NCBI RefSeq assembly: GCF_001426885.1
Contig: NZ_LMFP01000028.1
Span: 581,811-645,810 of the forward strand
DNA from: Pelomonas sp. Root1444
GTDB taxonomy: Bacteria > Pseudomonadota > Gammaproteobacteria > Burkholderiales > Burkholderiaceae_C
Length of the DNA stretch: 64,000 bases
Reading direction: 5' to 3'
The notes below the pieces were generated by a model. The model was not told the DNA's origin. It searched no databases and saw only the letters and a program-made list of their open reading frames with translations. Shown one piece after another: positions 39,301 through 47,927 of this stretch (position 1 is the stretch's first letter; every line of letters starts with the position of its first letter). The translations under genes and the position numbers were made by a program.

Positions 39301-40182
39301 ATGAAGCCCATCCTCGGCAGCATCGTCGCCCTCGTCACGCCCATGAACGAGGACGGCAGCATCGACTACCCGGCCCTGCGCCGCCTGATCGACTGGCATG
39401 TCGAGGAAGGCACGGCCTGCGTCGGCGTCGTCGGCACCACCGGCGAGTCGCCCACGGTCAGCATGGAGGAGAACCGCGAAATCATCCGTGTCGCGGTCGA
39501 GCATGCCAAGGGCCGCATCCCCATCCTGGCCGGCACCGGCGCCAATTCCACCGCCGAGGCCATCGAGCTGAGCCGCTATGCCAAATCGGTGGGCGCAGAC
39601 TGCACGCTGTCCGTCGTGCCCTACTACAACAAGCCCTCGCAAGAAGGCATTTACCAGCACTTCAAGGCGATCGCCGAGGCCGTGGACATCCCCATGATGC
39701 TCTACAACGTGCCCGGCCGGACGGTGGCCGATATGGCGCCCGAGACCGCGCTGCGCTGCGCCAGCCTGCCCGGCGTCTTCGGCATCAAGGAAGCAACCGG
39801 CAACATCGAACGCGCCGCCTTCCTCATCAAGCACGCGGCGGCCGGCTTCCACATCTACTCCGGCGACGACGGCACGGCGGTCGCGCTGATGCTGCTGGGC
39901 GGCCACGGCAACGTCAGCGTGACGGCCAACGTCGCGCCGCGCGAGATGGCCGAGCTGTGCCGCCTGGCCATCGAAGGCAATGCCGTCGAGGCCCGCAAGA
40001 TCCACCTCAAGCTGCTCGGCCTGCACAAGCAGCTGTTCAGCGAGCCCAGCCCCGGCCCGGCCAAGTGGGCGCTGTCCCGCCTGGGCCGCTGCGGCGCCGC
40101 GGTGCGCCTGCCGATCACGCCGCTGACGGCCGCTGGACAGGCCAACGTCGGCCAGGCGATGGTCGAAGCCGGATTGCTCTGA
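39301..40182 (+). CDS. dapA: 4-hydroxy-tetrahydrodipicolinate synthase
   Basis: A 293-residue class I aldolase that condenses pyruvate with aspartate semialdehyde in the diaminopimelate/lysine pathway. The Schiff-base lysine is Lys163 in [10 protein letters not shown]. Tyr135 (MLYNVPGRT), the GTTGES loop (45-50) and Arg140 are in place. Length and spacing match the enzyme rather than the related N-acetylneuraminate lyase. The bamC gene follows after 62 bases, an order seen widely in proteobacteria (dapA-bamC). The start [19 protein letters not shown] is standard. Confidence 0.97.
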   Translation: MKPILGSIVALVTPMNEDGSIDYPALRRLIDWHVEEGTACVGVVGTTGESPTVSMEENREIIRVAVEHAKGRIPILAGTGANSTAEAIELSRYAKSVGADCTLSVVPYYNKPSQEGIYQHFKAIAEAVDIPMMLYNVPGRTVADMAPETALRCASLPGVFGIKEATGNIERAAFLIKHAAAGFHIYSGDDGTAVALMLLGGHGNVSVTANVAPREMAELCRLAIEGNAVEARKIHLKLLGLHKQLFSEPSPGPAKWALSRLGRCGAAVRLPITPLTAAGQANVGQAMVEAGLL

Positions 40183-40244
40183 GTCCTCTGGTCTAATGCG
40201 CCGCTGCCCTAGCCGGGCAACCTGTTCCCTCGGAGATTTCCAGC

Positions 40245-41441
40245 GTGACGTCCCTTCTGCCGATTCGCCCGATTCGATCGCTTCGCCCCACGGCGACCCG
40301 CCTGGCCTGCACGGCCTTCGTCCTGTCGCTCGCCGGCTGCGGCACCTTCGACGGCATCTTCTCGAACGACAAGGTCGACTACAAGGCCGCCTCGCGCCAG
40401 ACCCAGGGGCTGGACGTTCCGCCCGACCTGACGCAGCTCGCCAAGGACAACCGCGCCCAGGTGCAAGGCGGCTCCATCACCGCCTCGGCGCTGTCCGCCA
40501 CCAAGCCCACGGCCACGGCGGGCGGCCAGTCGATGACTGCCAACAGCGTCGCCCCGAACGCGGCGGGTGATGTCCGCCTCGAGCGCAGCGGCACCGAGCG
40601 CTGGCTGCACACCTCGGCCACGCCCGAGCAGCTCTGGCCGCAACTGCGCAGCTTCTGGCAGGAGCGCGGGCTCGAGGTCATCAAGGACCAGCCGGACGTC
40701 GGCGTGATGGAAACCAACTGGGCCGAGAACCGCGCCAAGCTGCCGCAGGACATCATCCGCCAGACCATCGGCAAGGTCTTCGACGGCCTGTACTCGACCG
40801 GCGAGCGCGACATGTACCGCACCCGCATCGAGCGCAGCGCCAACGGCACCGACATCTTCATCAGCCACCGCGGCATGCAGGAGGTCTACACCTCGCAAAG
40901 CCGTGACTCGACCTCCTGGCAGAACCGCCCGAGCGACCCGTCGCTGGAAGCCGAGATGCTGTCGCGCCTGATGCTCAAGCTTGGCGGCCAGGCAGACGCG
41001 GCCAAGGCCGTCGTCGCCCAAGCGCCCGCCGCCGCACCGGCCGCCAAGCCTTCGCCGCTGGCCGTCGGCGGAGAAGCCTTGCGCCCGCGCCGCGCGCTGT
41101 CCGAAGTGCCCGACAGCCTCAGCGTCAACGACGGCTTCGATCGCGCCTGGCGCCGGGTGGGTCTGTCGCTGGACCGCCATGGCTTCACCATCGAAGACCG
41201 TGACCGCGCCGCCGGCCTGTTCTACCTGCGCTATGCCGACCCGGAGCAAGCCGGCAAGGACGAGCCCAACTTCTTCCAGCGCCTGTTCGGCGCCAAGGCG
41301 ACGGCACCAGCGCGCTATCGCGTGTCGGTCAAGGCCGAGGGTGAGAAGAGCACAGTGCGCGTCCTGGACGAGCGGGGCCAGGCCGTCACCGACGACAACG
41401 CCAAGCGCATCCTGTCGCTGCTGATGGACGACCTGAAATAA
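40245..41441 (+). CDS. bamC: Outer-membrane assembly lipoprotein BamC
   Basis: A 398-residue lipoprotein of the BAM complex, which inserts beta-barrel proteins into the outer membrane. It starts with GTG 40245, with GGAG nine bases upstream. The signal peptide ends in lipobox LAGC (Cys32). A disordered N-terminal stretch typical of BamC follows (KVDYKAASRQTQGLDVPPDL, which contacts BamD), then two helix-grip domains (LHTSATPEQLWPQLRSFWQE and AWRRVGLSLDRHGFTIEDRD). Adjacent to dapA, as in many proteobacteria. Confidence 0.93.
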   Translation: MTSLLPIRPIRSLRPTATRLACTAFVLSLAGCGTFDGIFSNDKVDYKAASRQTQGLDVPPDLTQLAKDNRAQVQGGSITASALSATKPTATAGGQSMTANSVAPNAAGDVRLERSGTERWLHTSATPEQLWPQLRSFWQERGLEVIKDQPDVGVMETNWAENRAKLPQDIIRQTIGKVFDGLYSTGERDMYRTRIERSANGTDIFISHRGMQEVYTSQSRDSTSWQNRPSDPSLEAEMLSRLMLKLGGQADAAKAVVAQAPAAAPAAKPSPLAVGGEALRPRRALSEVPDSLSVNDGFDRAWRRVGLSLDRHGFTIEDRDRAAGLFYLRYADPEQAGKDEPNFFQRLFGAKATAPARYRVSVKAEGEKSTVRVLDERGQAVTDDNAKRILSLLMDDLK

Positions 41442-41471
41442 GGTCTTCCCAGGCACAGGGCGACTGCCGTG

Positions 41472-42251
41472 ATGCGCTTCAGCAGCCTCGGCAGCGGCAG
41501 CGGCGGCAATTCGACGCTGGTCGAGGCCAGCCAGGGCATCACGACCACCCGCGTCCTCATCGATGCGGGCTTCAGTGAACGCGAGCTGACGCGGCGCCTG
41601 GCGCGGGTCGGCTGCACGCCGGTCGACGTCGACGCCATCTTCATCACCCATGAGCACGGCGACCATGTCGGCTGCTCGCTCGCGTTTGCACGCCGTCACC
41701 GCATCCCGCTGATCACCAGCCGCGGCACCTGGCGCGCCGTCGGCCGAGAAGATTTCGACGCCGGCTTGCTGCATCTGGCCCGCAGTGGCGAGGCGATCGC
41801 ACTGGGCGACATGGAGTTGCAGCCTTTCGCCGTGCCGCATGACGCCCACGAGCCGCTGCAGTTGTGCCTGACCGATGGCGCCGTGCGGTTGGGCGTCGTC
41901 ACGGACCTGGGCAGCGCCCCGGTCGCCGTGGCGCAGGCGCTGCAACGTTGCGCGGCCCTGTTGCTGGAGAGCAACCACGACGAGGCGATGCTGCGCGCCG
42001 GGCCCTACCCACCTTCATTGCAGCGGCGCATCCTGGGCACGCACGGCCATTTGTCCAACGAGGCGGCGGCCGACCTGCTGGGGCGCTGCCGACATGCGGC
42101 GCTGGGCACTGTCGTCGCCGCGCATTTGAGCGAGCGCAATAACGCGCCGGAACTGGCCCGCGCGGCACTGGCCGGTGCACTGGGGCGCCTACCGGACGAT
42201 ATTCGGGTCGCCGACCCAGCCTTGGGTTTCGACTGGCTGAACGTCGGCTGA
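41472..42251 (+). CDS. Metallo-beta-lactamase-fold hydrolase (YycJ/WalJ-like)
   Basis: A 259-residue soluble protein. The N-terminus MRFSSLGSGSGGNSTLVE and zinc motif THEHGDHVGC are those of the YycJ/WalJ group of MBL hydrolases. Later metal-binding segments are VPHDAHEPLQLCL, VTDLGSA, LLLESNHDEAML and GHLSNEAAADLL. Relatives are proposed 5'-3' DNA exonucleases or cell-wall stress factors; the activity here is unknown. GTG 41469 directly precedes ATG 41472 and either could start translation. It ends at a strong shared terminator. Confidence 0.85.
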   Translation: MRFSSLGSGSGGNSTLVEASQGITTTRVLIDAGFSERELTRRLARVGCTPVDVDAIFITHEHGDHVGCSLAFARRHRIPLITSRGTWRAVGREDFDAGLLHLARSGEAIALGDMELQPFAVPHDAHEPLQLCLTDGAVRLGVVTDLGSAPVAVAQALQRCAALLLESNHDEAMLRAGPYPPSLQRRILGTHGHLSNEAAADLLGRCRHAALGTVVAAHLSERNNAPELARAALAGALGRLPDDIRVADPALGFDWLNVG

Positions 42252-42320
42252 AGCCGGAACCCAGCCAACGCAAAGTTTTGTATTTGAAGCCGCCGGCGTC
42301 CGACTCCGTTGCGGAAAAGA

Positions 42321-42356
42321 AAAAAGCCGCCGCTGCCTGAGCAGCGACGGCTTTTT
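42321..42356. terminator. Bidirectional rho-independent terminator
   Basis: A 16-bp stem with one mismatch (42321-42336 with 42341-42356) has a 4-base loop CTGA and is flanked by A5 and T5, so it works on both strands. It separates the convergent MBL hydrolase gene (+) and the small lipoprotein gene (-). Confidence 0.92.
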
Positions 42357-42373
42357 CCGCGGGGACGAAGTGA

Positions 42374-42571
42374 TTACTTCGAAGCAGCCGAGGCAGCGTC
42401 GACGGCCGAAGCGGCGGCGTCAACAGCGCTGGCAGCAGCCGAGGCAGCCTCGGGTGCCGGGGCCGGGGTCACGACAGCAGCCGGGGCCTCAACCTTGGGT
42501 TCTTCCTTCTTGCTGCAAGCGGTCAGAGCAACAGCAGCCAGCAGGGAAGCCAACAGGATCGACTTATTCAT
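42374..42571 (-). CDS. Small Ala-rich lipoprotein
   Basis: A 65-residue lipoprotein. The signal peptide KSILLASLLAAVALTAC has its lipobox Cys at about 19, followed by SKKEEPKVE, a Pro/Ala linker and a C-terminal Ala/Ser/Asp-rich repeat containing AASAVDAAASAVDAASAA. The 7-residue period suggests an amphipathic helix that could form a coiled coil. No family is recognised. ATG 42571 has GAGG seven bases upstream; a 10-base palindrome CGTTTAAACG (42585-42594) lies in the leader. It is monocistronic and probably well expressed, given the strong terminator. Confidence 0.75.
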   Translation of the reverse strand: MNKSILLASLLAAVALTACSKKEEPKVEAPAAVVTPAPAPEAASAAASAVDAAASAVDAASAASK

Positions 42572-42584
42572 ACTTGTCCTCAAA

Positions 42585-42594
42585 CGTTTAAACG
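42585..42594. promoter_or_regulatory. Palindrome CGTTTAAACG in the lipoprotein leader
   Basis: A perfect 10-base AT-centred palindrome stands 14 bases before the lipoprotein ATG, immediately upstream of its ribosome-binding site. It could be an operator or a chance site. The rest of 42595-42744 shows nothing I can name. Confidence 0.3.
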
Positions 42595-42744
42595 ACGGTG
42601 CACACCATAACTTTGGGGTCGAGCGCCGGTACCTTTGATTGCACCAACGGGCGACCCCGACAGAACAAGACGCGGAAAACCTCGAGCGCTTCCCCCGCCT
42701 AGCCGACGATTATAGGGCTACCAGCAGTGAAAACATCACAAACC

Positions 42745-43239
42745 TCACAAGCCCAATGTCGTGGGTGCGAATGATTCGCAGGACCGTTGCGCGAGGGCAT
42801 CAAACCATTCCAACCCATGCTGCCGCTGCGCCGCGTCGACGCTCACTTCACCACGCCACAGGTTGCGGTCGAAAAGGCGCAGCGTCAGCGGCATGTCGCC
42901 GCCGCTGACAAGCAACAAGCTTTCGGGCGCCGCCTCCAGCCGCACCTCGGACTCGACGGCACGCGCGGTCACACAGTGCGCATAGTCGCGGCGCCAGCGC
43001 ACGAAAAGGGGGTGGCGGCGCGCGAGGTCGTCGTATTGCAGCGCCAGCAGACGCAGCTGGCGGCCCTGCCCGGCCCAGGCCTTCAGGGCCGCCAGCACCG
43101 TCGCGTCCGACAGCGGCCAGTCGACGAAGCTCGCGTCCCACGCGTGCAATTCGCGGCAGCCCCGCGCGCTGCTCCACTCAAGCGCCTCGACGAGCAGGCG
43201 CTGGAAGTCCGCCCGTCCAGCAAAGGTCTGCGCATTCAT
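42745..43239 (-). CDS. Conserved hypothetical protein encoded with roxA
   Basis: A 164-residue soluble protein of alpha/beta composition, with no membrane segment and no catalytic motif I recognise. Notable pieces are DFQRLLVEALEWSSARGCREL near the start, WDASFVDWPLSDATVLAALKAW in the middle and LTLRLFDRNLWRGEVSVDAAQ near the end. ATG 43239 overlaps the roxA stop (ATGA), so translation is coupled. The pairing with roxA hints at a link to ribosome or translation quality, but that is only context. Confidence 0.65.
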   Translation of the reverse strand: MNAQTFAGRADFQRLLVEALEWSSARGCRELHAWDASFVDWPLSDATVLAALKAWAGQGRQLRLLALQYDDLARRHPLFVRWRRDYAHCVTARAVESEVRLEAAPESLLLVSGGDMPLTLRLFDRNLWRGEVSVDAAQRQHGLEWFDALAQRSCESFAPTTLGL

Positions 43240-44351
43240 GCGGCTTGCGGCTGCACCCAGCCGTCCTCGGTCCATTGATCCAGCAGTTCGCGCGCCTGTG
43301 CCGACAGGCGTTCGACCTCGCCGGCACTGAGGCGGCGCTTATCGGCCAGGCTGCGCATCAGCGCGGCGTCCCGGCCGCCGGCGCGAAAGCTCTCCCCGTT
43401 CAGGAAGATGTGGGCGGTGTCATAAAGCATGCGGCTGCGGCGATCCAGCGCTGCGCCCTGCCCTGGCGGCAGCGGCTCGCCGGGCTCGAACCAGACGTTC
43501 GCCTTGGGCTCCGTCAGCGCCTCGCCCAGCGCCCGCTCCAGCGCCTGCGGGCGCTGCACCGCGGCCTCGACCGCGCGCCTTGCAAAGTCGAGCAACGCCG
43601 TCGGCACGCGGGCCGGTTCGGTGACCGCCTCCTGGCGCGGGTCGGCGTAGAGCTTGCCTGTCGCGTCGATCTCGTCGAACAGCCGCGGCAGCAGATCGGC
43701 GGCCAGGCCGTCGGCTGTGGATGCACGAAAGCCGACCGAGCCCGTCATGCAGCCCGGCCCGACCGCGACGCCATCGTGTGCCCAGCGGGGTGGCAGGTAG
43801 AGCATGTCGCCCGCCTCCAGAACGAACTCCTGCTCGGGCTTGAAGTTGGCAATGATCTTCAGCGGCACGTCGTCGCGCAGCACCGCGTCGCGCTGGGCCC
43901 CGATGCGCCAACGGCGCTGCCCGGCAAGCTGGATCAGGAAGACGTCGTAGGAGTCGAAATGCGGCCCGACACCGCCGCCATCGCTGGCGACCGAGAGCAT
44001 CAGGTCGTCCAGCCGTGCATCGGGTGCGAAGCGGAACTGGTCTAGCAGCGCGCGCGCCTCGGCGAGATGCTGGTCCAGTCCCTGCACCAGCAGGGTCCAG
44101 CCGGGCTTGATCATCGCCGGCAGGCGGGTGATGGGGCCGTGCTTTAGCTTCCAGTCGTCGCCGAACGCGGTGACCAGCCGGCTTTCGACATCGTCACGCG
44201 CCGCCAGCGCGGCCAGTTGCTTGAACGAGGCCGGTGGCTGGATGCCGGCAAAGGCCTGGCGCACCAGGAGCGGCTTCTTCTGCCAGTGCTTGCGCATGAA
44301 CTGCGCGGGGCTGAGGCCGGCGAGGACGGGGGTCGGGAGGTCGATCTGCAT
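43236..44351 (-). CDS. roxA: Ribosomal protein uL16 arginine 3-hydroxylase (RoxA/YcfD)
   Basis: A 371-residue Fe(II)/2-oxoglutarate dioxygenase with a JmjC cupin domain. The iron ligands are His131 and Asp133 in GVGPHFDSYDVF and His192 in PPRWAHDGVAVG. These positions and spacing closely follow E. coli YcfD (RoxA), which hydroxylates an arginine of ribosomal protein uL16. The C-terminal winged-helix and dimerisation region is present. ATG 44351 begins MQIDLPTPVLAGLSPAQF. It is divergent from the SlyD-like gene with only 39 bases between the starts. Confidence 0.93.
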   Translation of the reverse strand: MQIDLPTPVLAGLSPAQFMRKHWQKKPLLVRQAFAGIQPPASFKQLAALAARDDVESRLVTAFGDDWKLKHGPITRLPAMIKPGWTLLVQGLDQHLAEARALLDQFRFAPDARLDDLMLSVASDGGGVGPHFDSYDVFLIQLAGQRRWRIGAQRDAVLRDDVPLKIIANFKPEQEFVLEAGDMLYLPPRWAHDGVAVGPGCMTGSVGFRASTADGLAADLLPRLFDEIDATGKLYADPRQEAVTEPARVPTALLDFARRAVEAAVQRPQALERALGEALTEPKANVWFEPGEPLPPGQGAALDRRSRMLYDTAHIFLNGESFRAGGRDAALMRSLADKRRLSAGEVERLSAQARELLDQWTEDGWVQPQAA

Positions 44352-44390
44352 GCGGCCATTGTGCCGAGGGCTGCGTGCGAAAATCACTTC

Positions 44391-44909
44391 ATGCAAGTGA
44401 CCCGCCCCTGTGTCGTCTCCCTGCGTTGGAGACTCGAAGATGCCCAGGGCCAGCTCATCGACGAGCTGGCCGAGCCGATGGAATTCCTGCATGGCGGGGA
44501 GGACTTGTTCGCCAAGGTCGAGGCCGCGCTGGAGGGCCAGGAGGTCGGCTTCGAGACCGACCTCGCGCTGCAGCCCGAGGAGGCCTTTGGCGACTACGAC
44601 TCCAACCTCGTCTGCTTCGAGGCGCGCGGGCTGTTCCCGTCGGATGTCGAGCCCGGCATGCAGTTCGAAGGCCTGCCCGAAGGGGCCGTCACCGAGGGCA
44701 TGCCCGACGCGGTCTACACGGTCACCGAGGTCTACCCGGAACACGTCGTGCTGGACGGCAACCATCCGCTGGCCGGCATCGGCCTGCGCATGCACCTGAC
44801 GCTGCTGGACGTTCGCCCGGCCACCGAGCAAGAGGTTCAGGCCGGCTCTGTCGGCGAACCCATCTTCATGGTGCAGACCGGCGCGCCGCCGGACGAACCG
44901 ATCCACTGA
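44391..44909 (+). CDS. FKBP-type peptidyl-prolyl isomerase (SlyD-like)
   Basis: A 172-residue folding helper. The FKBP core with inserted IF domain is recognisable: PCVVSLRWRLEDAQGQLIDE, PMEFLHGGEDLFAKVEAALEG, ALQPEEAFGDYDSNLV, then NHPLAGIGLRMHLTLLDVRPAT closing the FKBP fold. SlyD proteins combine proline isomerase and chaperone activity. The His/Cys-rich metal-binding tail of E. coli SlyD is absent; the end is VQTGAPPDEPIH. ATG 44391 is the first start after the divergent roxA gene. Confidence 0.88.
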   Translation: MQVTRPCVVSLRWRLEDAQGQLIDELAEPMEFLHGGEDLFAKVEAALEGQEVGFETDLALQPEEAFGDYDSNLVCFEARGLFPSDVEPGMQFEGLPEGAVTEGMPDAVYTVTEVYPEHVVLDGNHPLAGIGLRMHLTLLDVRPATEQEVQAGSVGEPIFMVQTGAPPDEPIH

Positions 44910-44916
44910 GCTTAGA

Positions 44917-44939
44917 AACGGGCACCCATGGCGCCCGTT
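44917..44939 (-). terminator. Terminator between the SlyD-like gene and dut
   Basis: A 7-bp stem, AACGGGC (44917-44923) with GCCCGTT (44933-44939), sits in the 36-base convergent gap. Read on the minus strand it is followed by TCT, a weak T-run, so it may serve dut better than the plus-strand gene. Confidence 0.6.
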
Positions 44940-44945
44940 GCTTCA

Positions 44946-45395
44946 TCAGCCCTTGCCGGTGGAGCCGAAGCCGCCCGCGCCGCGCTCCGAGGCATCGAAG
45001 CTGTCGACGCGGCGGAATTGGGCCTGCACCACCGGCACGATGACCAGCTGCGCGATGCGCTCGAAGGGCTGGATGGTGAACTCGGCCTGGCCGCGGTTCC
45101 AGCAACTGACCATCAGCTGGCCCTGGTAGTCGCTGTCGATGAGGCCCACGAGGTTGCCCAGCACGATGCCGTGCTTATGGCCCAGGCCCGAGCGCGGCAG
45201 GATGATGGCCGCCAGGCCCGGGTCGGCGATGTGAACGGCCAGGCCCGTCGGGATCAGCGTCGTCTGGCCGGCGGCCAGCGTGATCGCTTCGTCCAGGCAG
45301 GCGCGCAGGTCCAGGCCGGCGCTGCCGGGGGTCGCGTAGGCGGGAATCTGCTCGGCCATGCGGGCGTCGAGCACTTGCAGGTCAATCGGGGTCAT
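44946..45395 (-). CDS. dut: Deoxyuridine 5'-triphosphate nucleotidohydrolase
   Basis: A 149-residue trimeric dUTPase that hydrolyses dUTP to dUMP, keeping uracil out of DNA and feeding dTMP synthesis. All five motifs are visible: [31 protein letters not shown] (catalytic Asp), ERIAQLV and [10 protein letters not shown]. Its ATG shares a base with the coaBC stop (TGATG), so the two are translationally coupled, a linkage common in proteobacteria. Confidence 0.97.
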   Translation of the reverse strand: MTPIDLQVLDARMAEQIPAYATPGSAGLDLRACLDEAITLAAGQTTLIPTGLAVHIADPGLAAIILPRSGLGHKHGIVLGNLVGLIDSDYQGQLMVSCWNRGQAEFTIQPFERIAQLVIVPVVQAQFRRVDSFDASERGAGGFGSTGKG

Positions 45396-46630
45396 CAGAG
45401 TCGTTGGGAGAGTTCTTTGATCAGCTCGCGCGCAAGGGTGAGCTTGTCGGCCCGGCCGCCCGCTTCAGGCAGCTCGCGCCGGCCCTGCTCGTCGATGAGC
45501 AGCAGCGCGTTGTCGTCGCGGCCGAAGGTGGCCGGGCCCAGGTTGGCCACGATCAGCGGGATGCCTTTGCGGCGGCGCTTGGCGTCGGCATGTTCGGCGA
45601 GCTTTTCGCTTTCCGCGGCGAAGCCGACGCAGTAGGGCGGCCGCGGCAGCCCGGCGACCGCCGCGAGGATGTCGGGGTTCTCGGCCATCGCGATGGTGGG
45701 CGCCGTCGCGCCGCCTTCGGCCTTCTTCAGCTTGTGTTCGTGAGCCTGCGCCGGGCGCCAGTCGGCGACGGCCGCCGTGGCGATGAACGCGTGCTGGTGG
45801 GCCGCCAGCGGCAGCACGGCGTCATGCATCTGCTGGGCCGACTGCACGTCGATGCGCTGCACGCCGCGCGGCGTCGGCAGGTGCACCGGGCCCGCGACCA
45901 GCGTGACCTCGGCGCCCGCCTCGGCGGCAGCGCGCGCGATGGCGAAGCCCATCTTGCCGCTGCTGTGGTTGGTGATGCCGCGCACCGGATCGATGGGCTC
46001 GAAGGTCGGCCCGGCGGTGATGAGGAGCTTCTTGCCGCGCAAGGTCTTGGGCGCCAGGAAAGCCTCGACGTCGTCGAAGATCTGCTGCGCCTCCAGCATG
46101 CGGCCGTCGCCGATCTCGCCGCAGGCCTGGTCGCCGTTGGCCGGGCCGACGATGGTGGCGCCGTCCGCAGTGATCTGCGCGACGTTGCGCTGCGTGGCCG
46201 GGTGTGCCCACATCTCGCGGTTCATGGCGGGCACGACCAGCAGCGGGCATTCATGGATGCGGCGCGCCAGCGCGGTCAGGCTGATGAGGTCGTCCGCCCT
46301 GCCCTGCGCGAGCGCGGCGATGGCGTCGGCGCTGGCCGGCGCGACCAGCATCACGTCGGCCTCGCGGCTGAGGTTGATGTGGGCCATGTTGTTGTCGGGC
46401 CGCGCATCCCACTGGCTGGTGTAGACCGGCCGGCCGGACAACGCCTGCATGGTCACCGCGGTGATGAACTGCTCGGCCGCCTCGGTCATCATGACCTGCA
46501 CCGTCGCGCCGCCCTTCACGAGCAGCCGCGTCAGCTCGGCGATCTTGTAGCCTGCGATGCCGCCGCTCATGGCCAGCAGCACATGCTTGCCTCGCACCGG
46601 GCTTGAGGACGGGTCGGGCATGGCGTTCAT
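45395..46630 (-). CDS. coaBC: Bifunctional phosphopantothenoylcysteine decarboxylase/synthase
   Basis: A 411-residue fusion for coenzyme A synthesis. The N-terminal CoaC flavoprotein (about 1-190) has [48 protein letters not shown] and the active-site Cys in [15 protein letters not shown]; it decarboxylates phosphopantothenoylcysteine. The C-terminal CoaB (from about 205) has [30 protein letters not shown] and AAVADWRP; it joins phosphopantothenate and cysteine using CTP. ATG 46630 is preferred; ATG 46621 is an alternative. It forms an operon with the exported protein gene before it and dut after it. Confidence 0.95.
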   Translation of the reverse strand: MNAMPDPSSSPVRGKHVLLAMSGGIAGYKIAELTRLLVKGGATVQVMMTEAAEQFITAVTMQALSGRPVYTSQWDARPDNNMAHINLSREADVMLVAPASADAIAALAQGRADDLISLTALARRIHECPLLVVPAMNREMWAHPATQRNVAQITADGATIVGPANGDQACGEIGDGRMLEAQQIFDDVEAFLAPKTLRGKKLLITAGPTFEPIDPVRGITNHSSGKMGFAIARAAAEAGAEVTLVAGPVHLPTPRGVQRIDVQSAQQMHDAVLPLAAHQHAFIATAAVADWRPAQAHEHKLKKAEGGATAPTIAMAENPDILAAVAGLPRPPYCVGFAAESEKLAEHADAKRRRKGIPLIVANLGPATFGRDDNALLLIDEQGRRELPEAGGRADKLTLARELIKELSQRL

Positions 46631-46643
46631 CGCGTTGCGGGTG

Positions 46644-47171
46644 TCAGGGCGCGCTGGCTGCCGGGGCGGGGGCTGTGGCGCCGGTGCGCAGCGGGATGGA
46701 CTGGGTCCACTGGGCCACGTCCTTGCCGAGCACCAGCACCGCACGCTCCAGCACCGTGCAGGAGCCCTTGAAGCCAGCGAACGCGCCGCCCATTGTGTCG
46801 CGCGTGAAACCCTTGGCGCCCAGCACCTCGCTACCCTGGCGAAGCTCCACCCAGACGCTGGCCGACTTGCGATGGCCGATGAAGGCGTTGCCCGCGCTCA
46901 CCATGTTGCTGATCTTGATGTCGATGACCGGGCCGGCGGCTGCGTCCAGCGTGGCCACTCGCTGCACTTCGGCGCCGGACTTGGTCAGCTCCGCCGCGAG
47001 CGAGCCGGACAGCTGACGCCCCAGTTCCTTGCACTCCTCGACGATGTTGCTCGGGATGATGGTGACATCCTTGTAGCCGATGTTCTCGGGGATCTGGTAG
47101 CTGGCGGCTTGGGCAGCCGAGCCGATGGCGATCAGCGAAACGACGGCAAACGAACGTAGCAGTGCAGACAT
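46644..47171 (-). CDS. Exported conserved hypothetical protein before coaBC
   Basis: A 175-residue protein with signal peptide ending SAAQAA. The mature part is of mixed alpha/beta composition (YKDVTIIPSNIVEECKELGR, VIDIKISNMVSAGNAFIGHR, SVWVELRQGSEVLGAKGFTR) and ends in an Ala/Pro tail. I recognise no family. Two cysteines (in EECKEL and KGSCTV) may pair in the periplasm. The coaBC gene starts 13 bases after its stop, so they are co-transcribed. ATG 47171 is the first start after the trmB end. Confidence 0.65.
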   Translation of the reverse strand: MSALLRSFAVVSLIAIGSAAQAASYQIPENIGYKDVTIIPSNIVEECKELGRQLSGSLAAELTKSGAEVQRVATLDAAAGPVIDIKISNMVSAGNAFIGHRKSASVWVELRQGSEVLGAKGFTRDTMGGAFAGFKGSCTVLERAVLVLGKDVAQWTQSIPLRTGATAPAPAASAP

Positions 47172-47222
47172 GAGACGAATTGGCAGTGGAGTGGAAATGC
47201 GCGGATTGCGGGACCGACGGAG

Positions 47223-47927
47223 TCAGGCCCTGCGCCGGAACACCAGGTCCCAGACGCCGTGTCCCAACCGCAGGCCGCGGGCCTCGAACTTGGTCAGCGG
47301 CCGATAGGCGGGCTTGTCAGCATAGCCGGCCGCGGTGTTGTGAAGCTGGGGCTCGGCTGACAGCACTTCCAGCATCTGCTCGGCATAGGGCTGCCAATCC
47401 GTCGCACAGTGCAGGTAGCCATCGGGCGCCAGGTGCTGCACCAGCTTGGCGACGAACTCAGGCTGGATCAGGCGGCGCTTGTTGTGGCGCTTCTTGTGCC
47501 AGGGGTCGGGGAAGAAGATGTGCACGCCGGCGAGCAGGTCGGGGCCGATCATGTCGCGCAGCACTTCGACCGCGTCGTGCTGGACGATGCGGATGTTGGT
47601 GAGCTGCTTCTCGTCGATGAGCTTGAGCAGCGCGCCGACGCCGGGCTCATGCACCTCGCAGCCGATGAAGTCGTGGTCGGGCAACGTGGCCGCGATCTCG
47701 GCGGTGGCGCCGCCCATGCCGAAGCCGATCTCCAGCACCAGCGGCGCCTTGCGGCAGAACACCGCTTCGGCATCGATGCGCTCGGGCTTGTACGGCAGGA
47801 CAAACCTCGGGCCCAGTTCGGCCAGCGCCTTGATCTGGCCGGTGCCCATGCGGCCGGCACGCGTGACGAAGCTCTTGATCGCCCTACGTGGCGGATCCAC
47901 CGGCGGCTGGTCTTGCTCCTGGCTCAT
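47223..47927 (-). CDS. trmB: tRNA (guanine-N7)-methyltransferase
   Basis: A 234-residue SAM-dependent enzyme that makes m7G46 in the tRNA variable loop. Motif I is [17 protein letters not shown]; the TrmB signature [15 protein letters not shown] and the C-terminal [17 protein letters not shown] are exact. The Lys/Arg-rich start ([15 protein letters not shown]) is usual in beta-proteobacteria. ATG 47927 shares a base with the deoA stop (TGATG), placing this tRNA gene at the end of the nucleoside operon, an arrangement without an obvious metabolic reason. Confidence 0.96.
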   Translation of the reverse strand: MSQEQDQPPVDPPRRAIKSFVTRAGRMGTGQIKALAELGPRFVLPYKPERIDAEAVFCRKAPLVLEIGFGMGGATAEIAATLPDHDFIGCEVHEPGVGALLKLIDEKQLTNIRIVQHDAVEVLRDMIGPDLLAGVHIFFPDPWHKKRHNKRRLIQPEFVAKLVQHLAPDGYLHCATDWQPYAEQMLEVLSAEPQLHNTAAGYADKPAYRPLTKFEARGLRLGHGVWDLVFRRRA

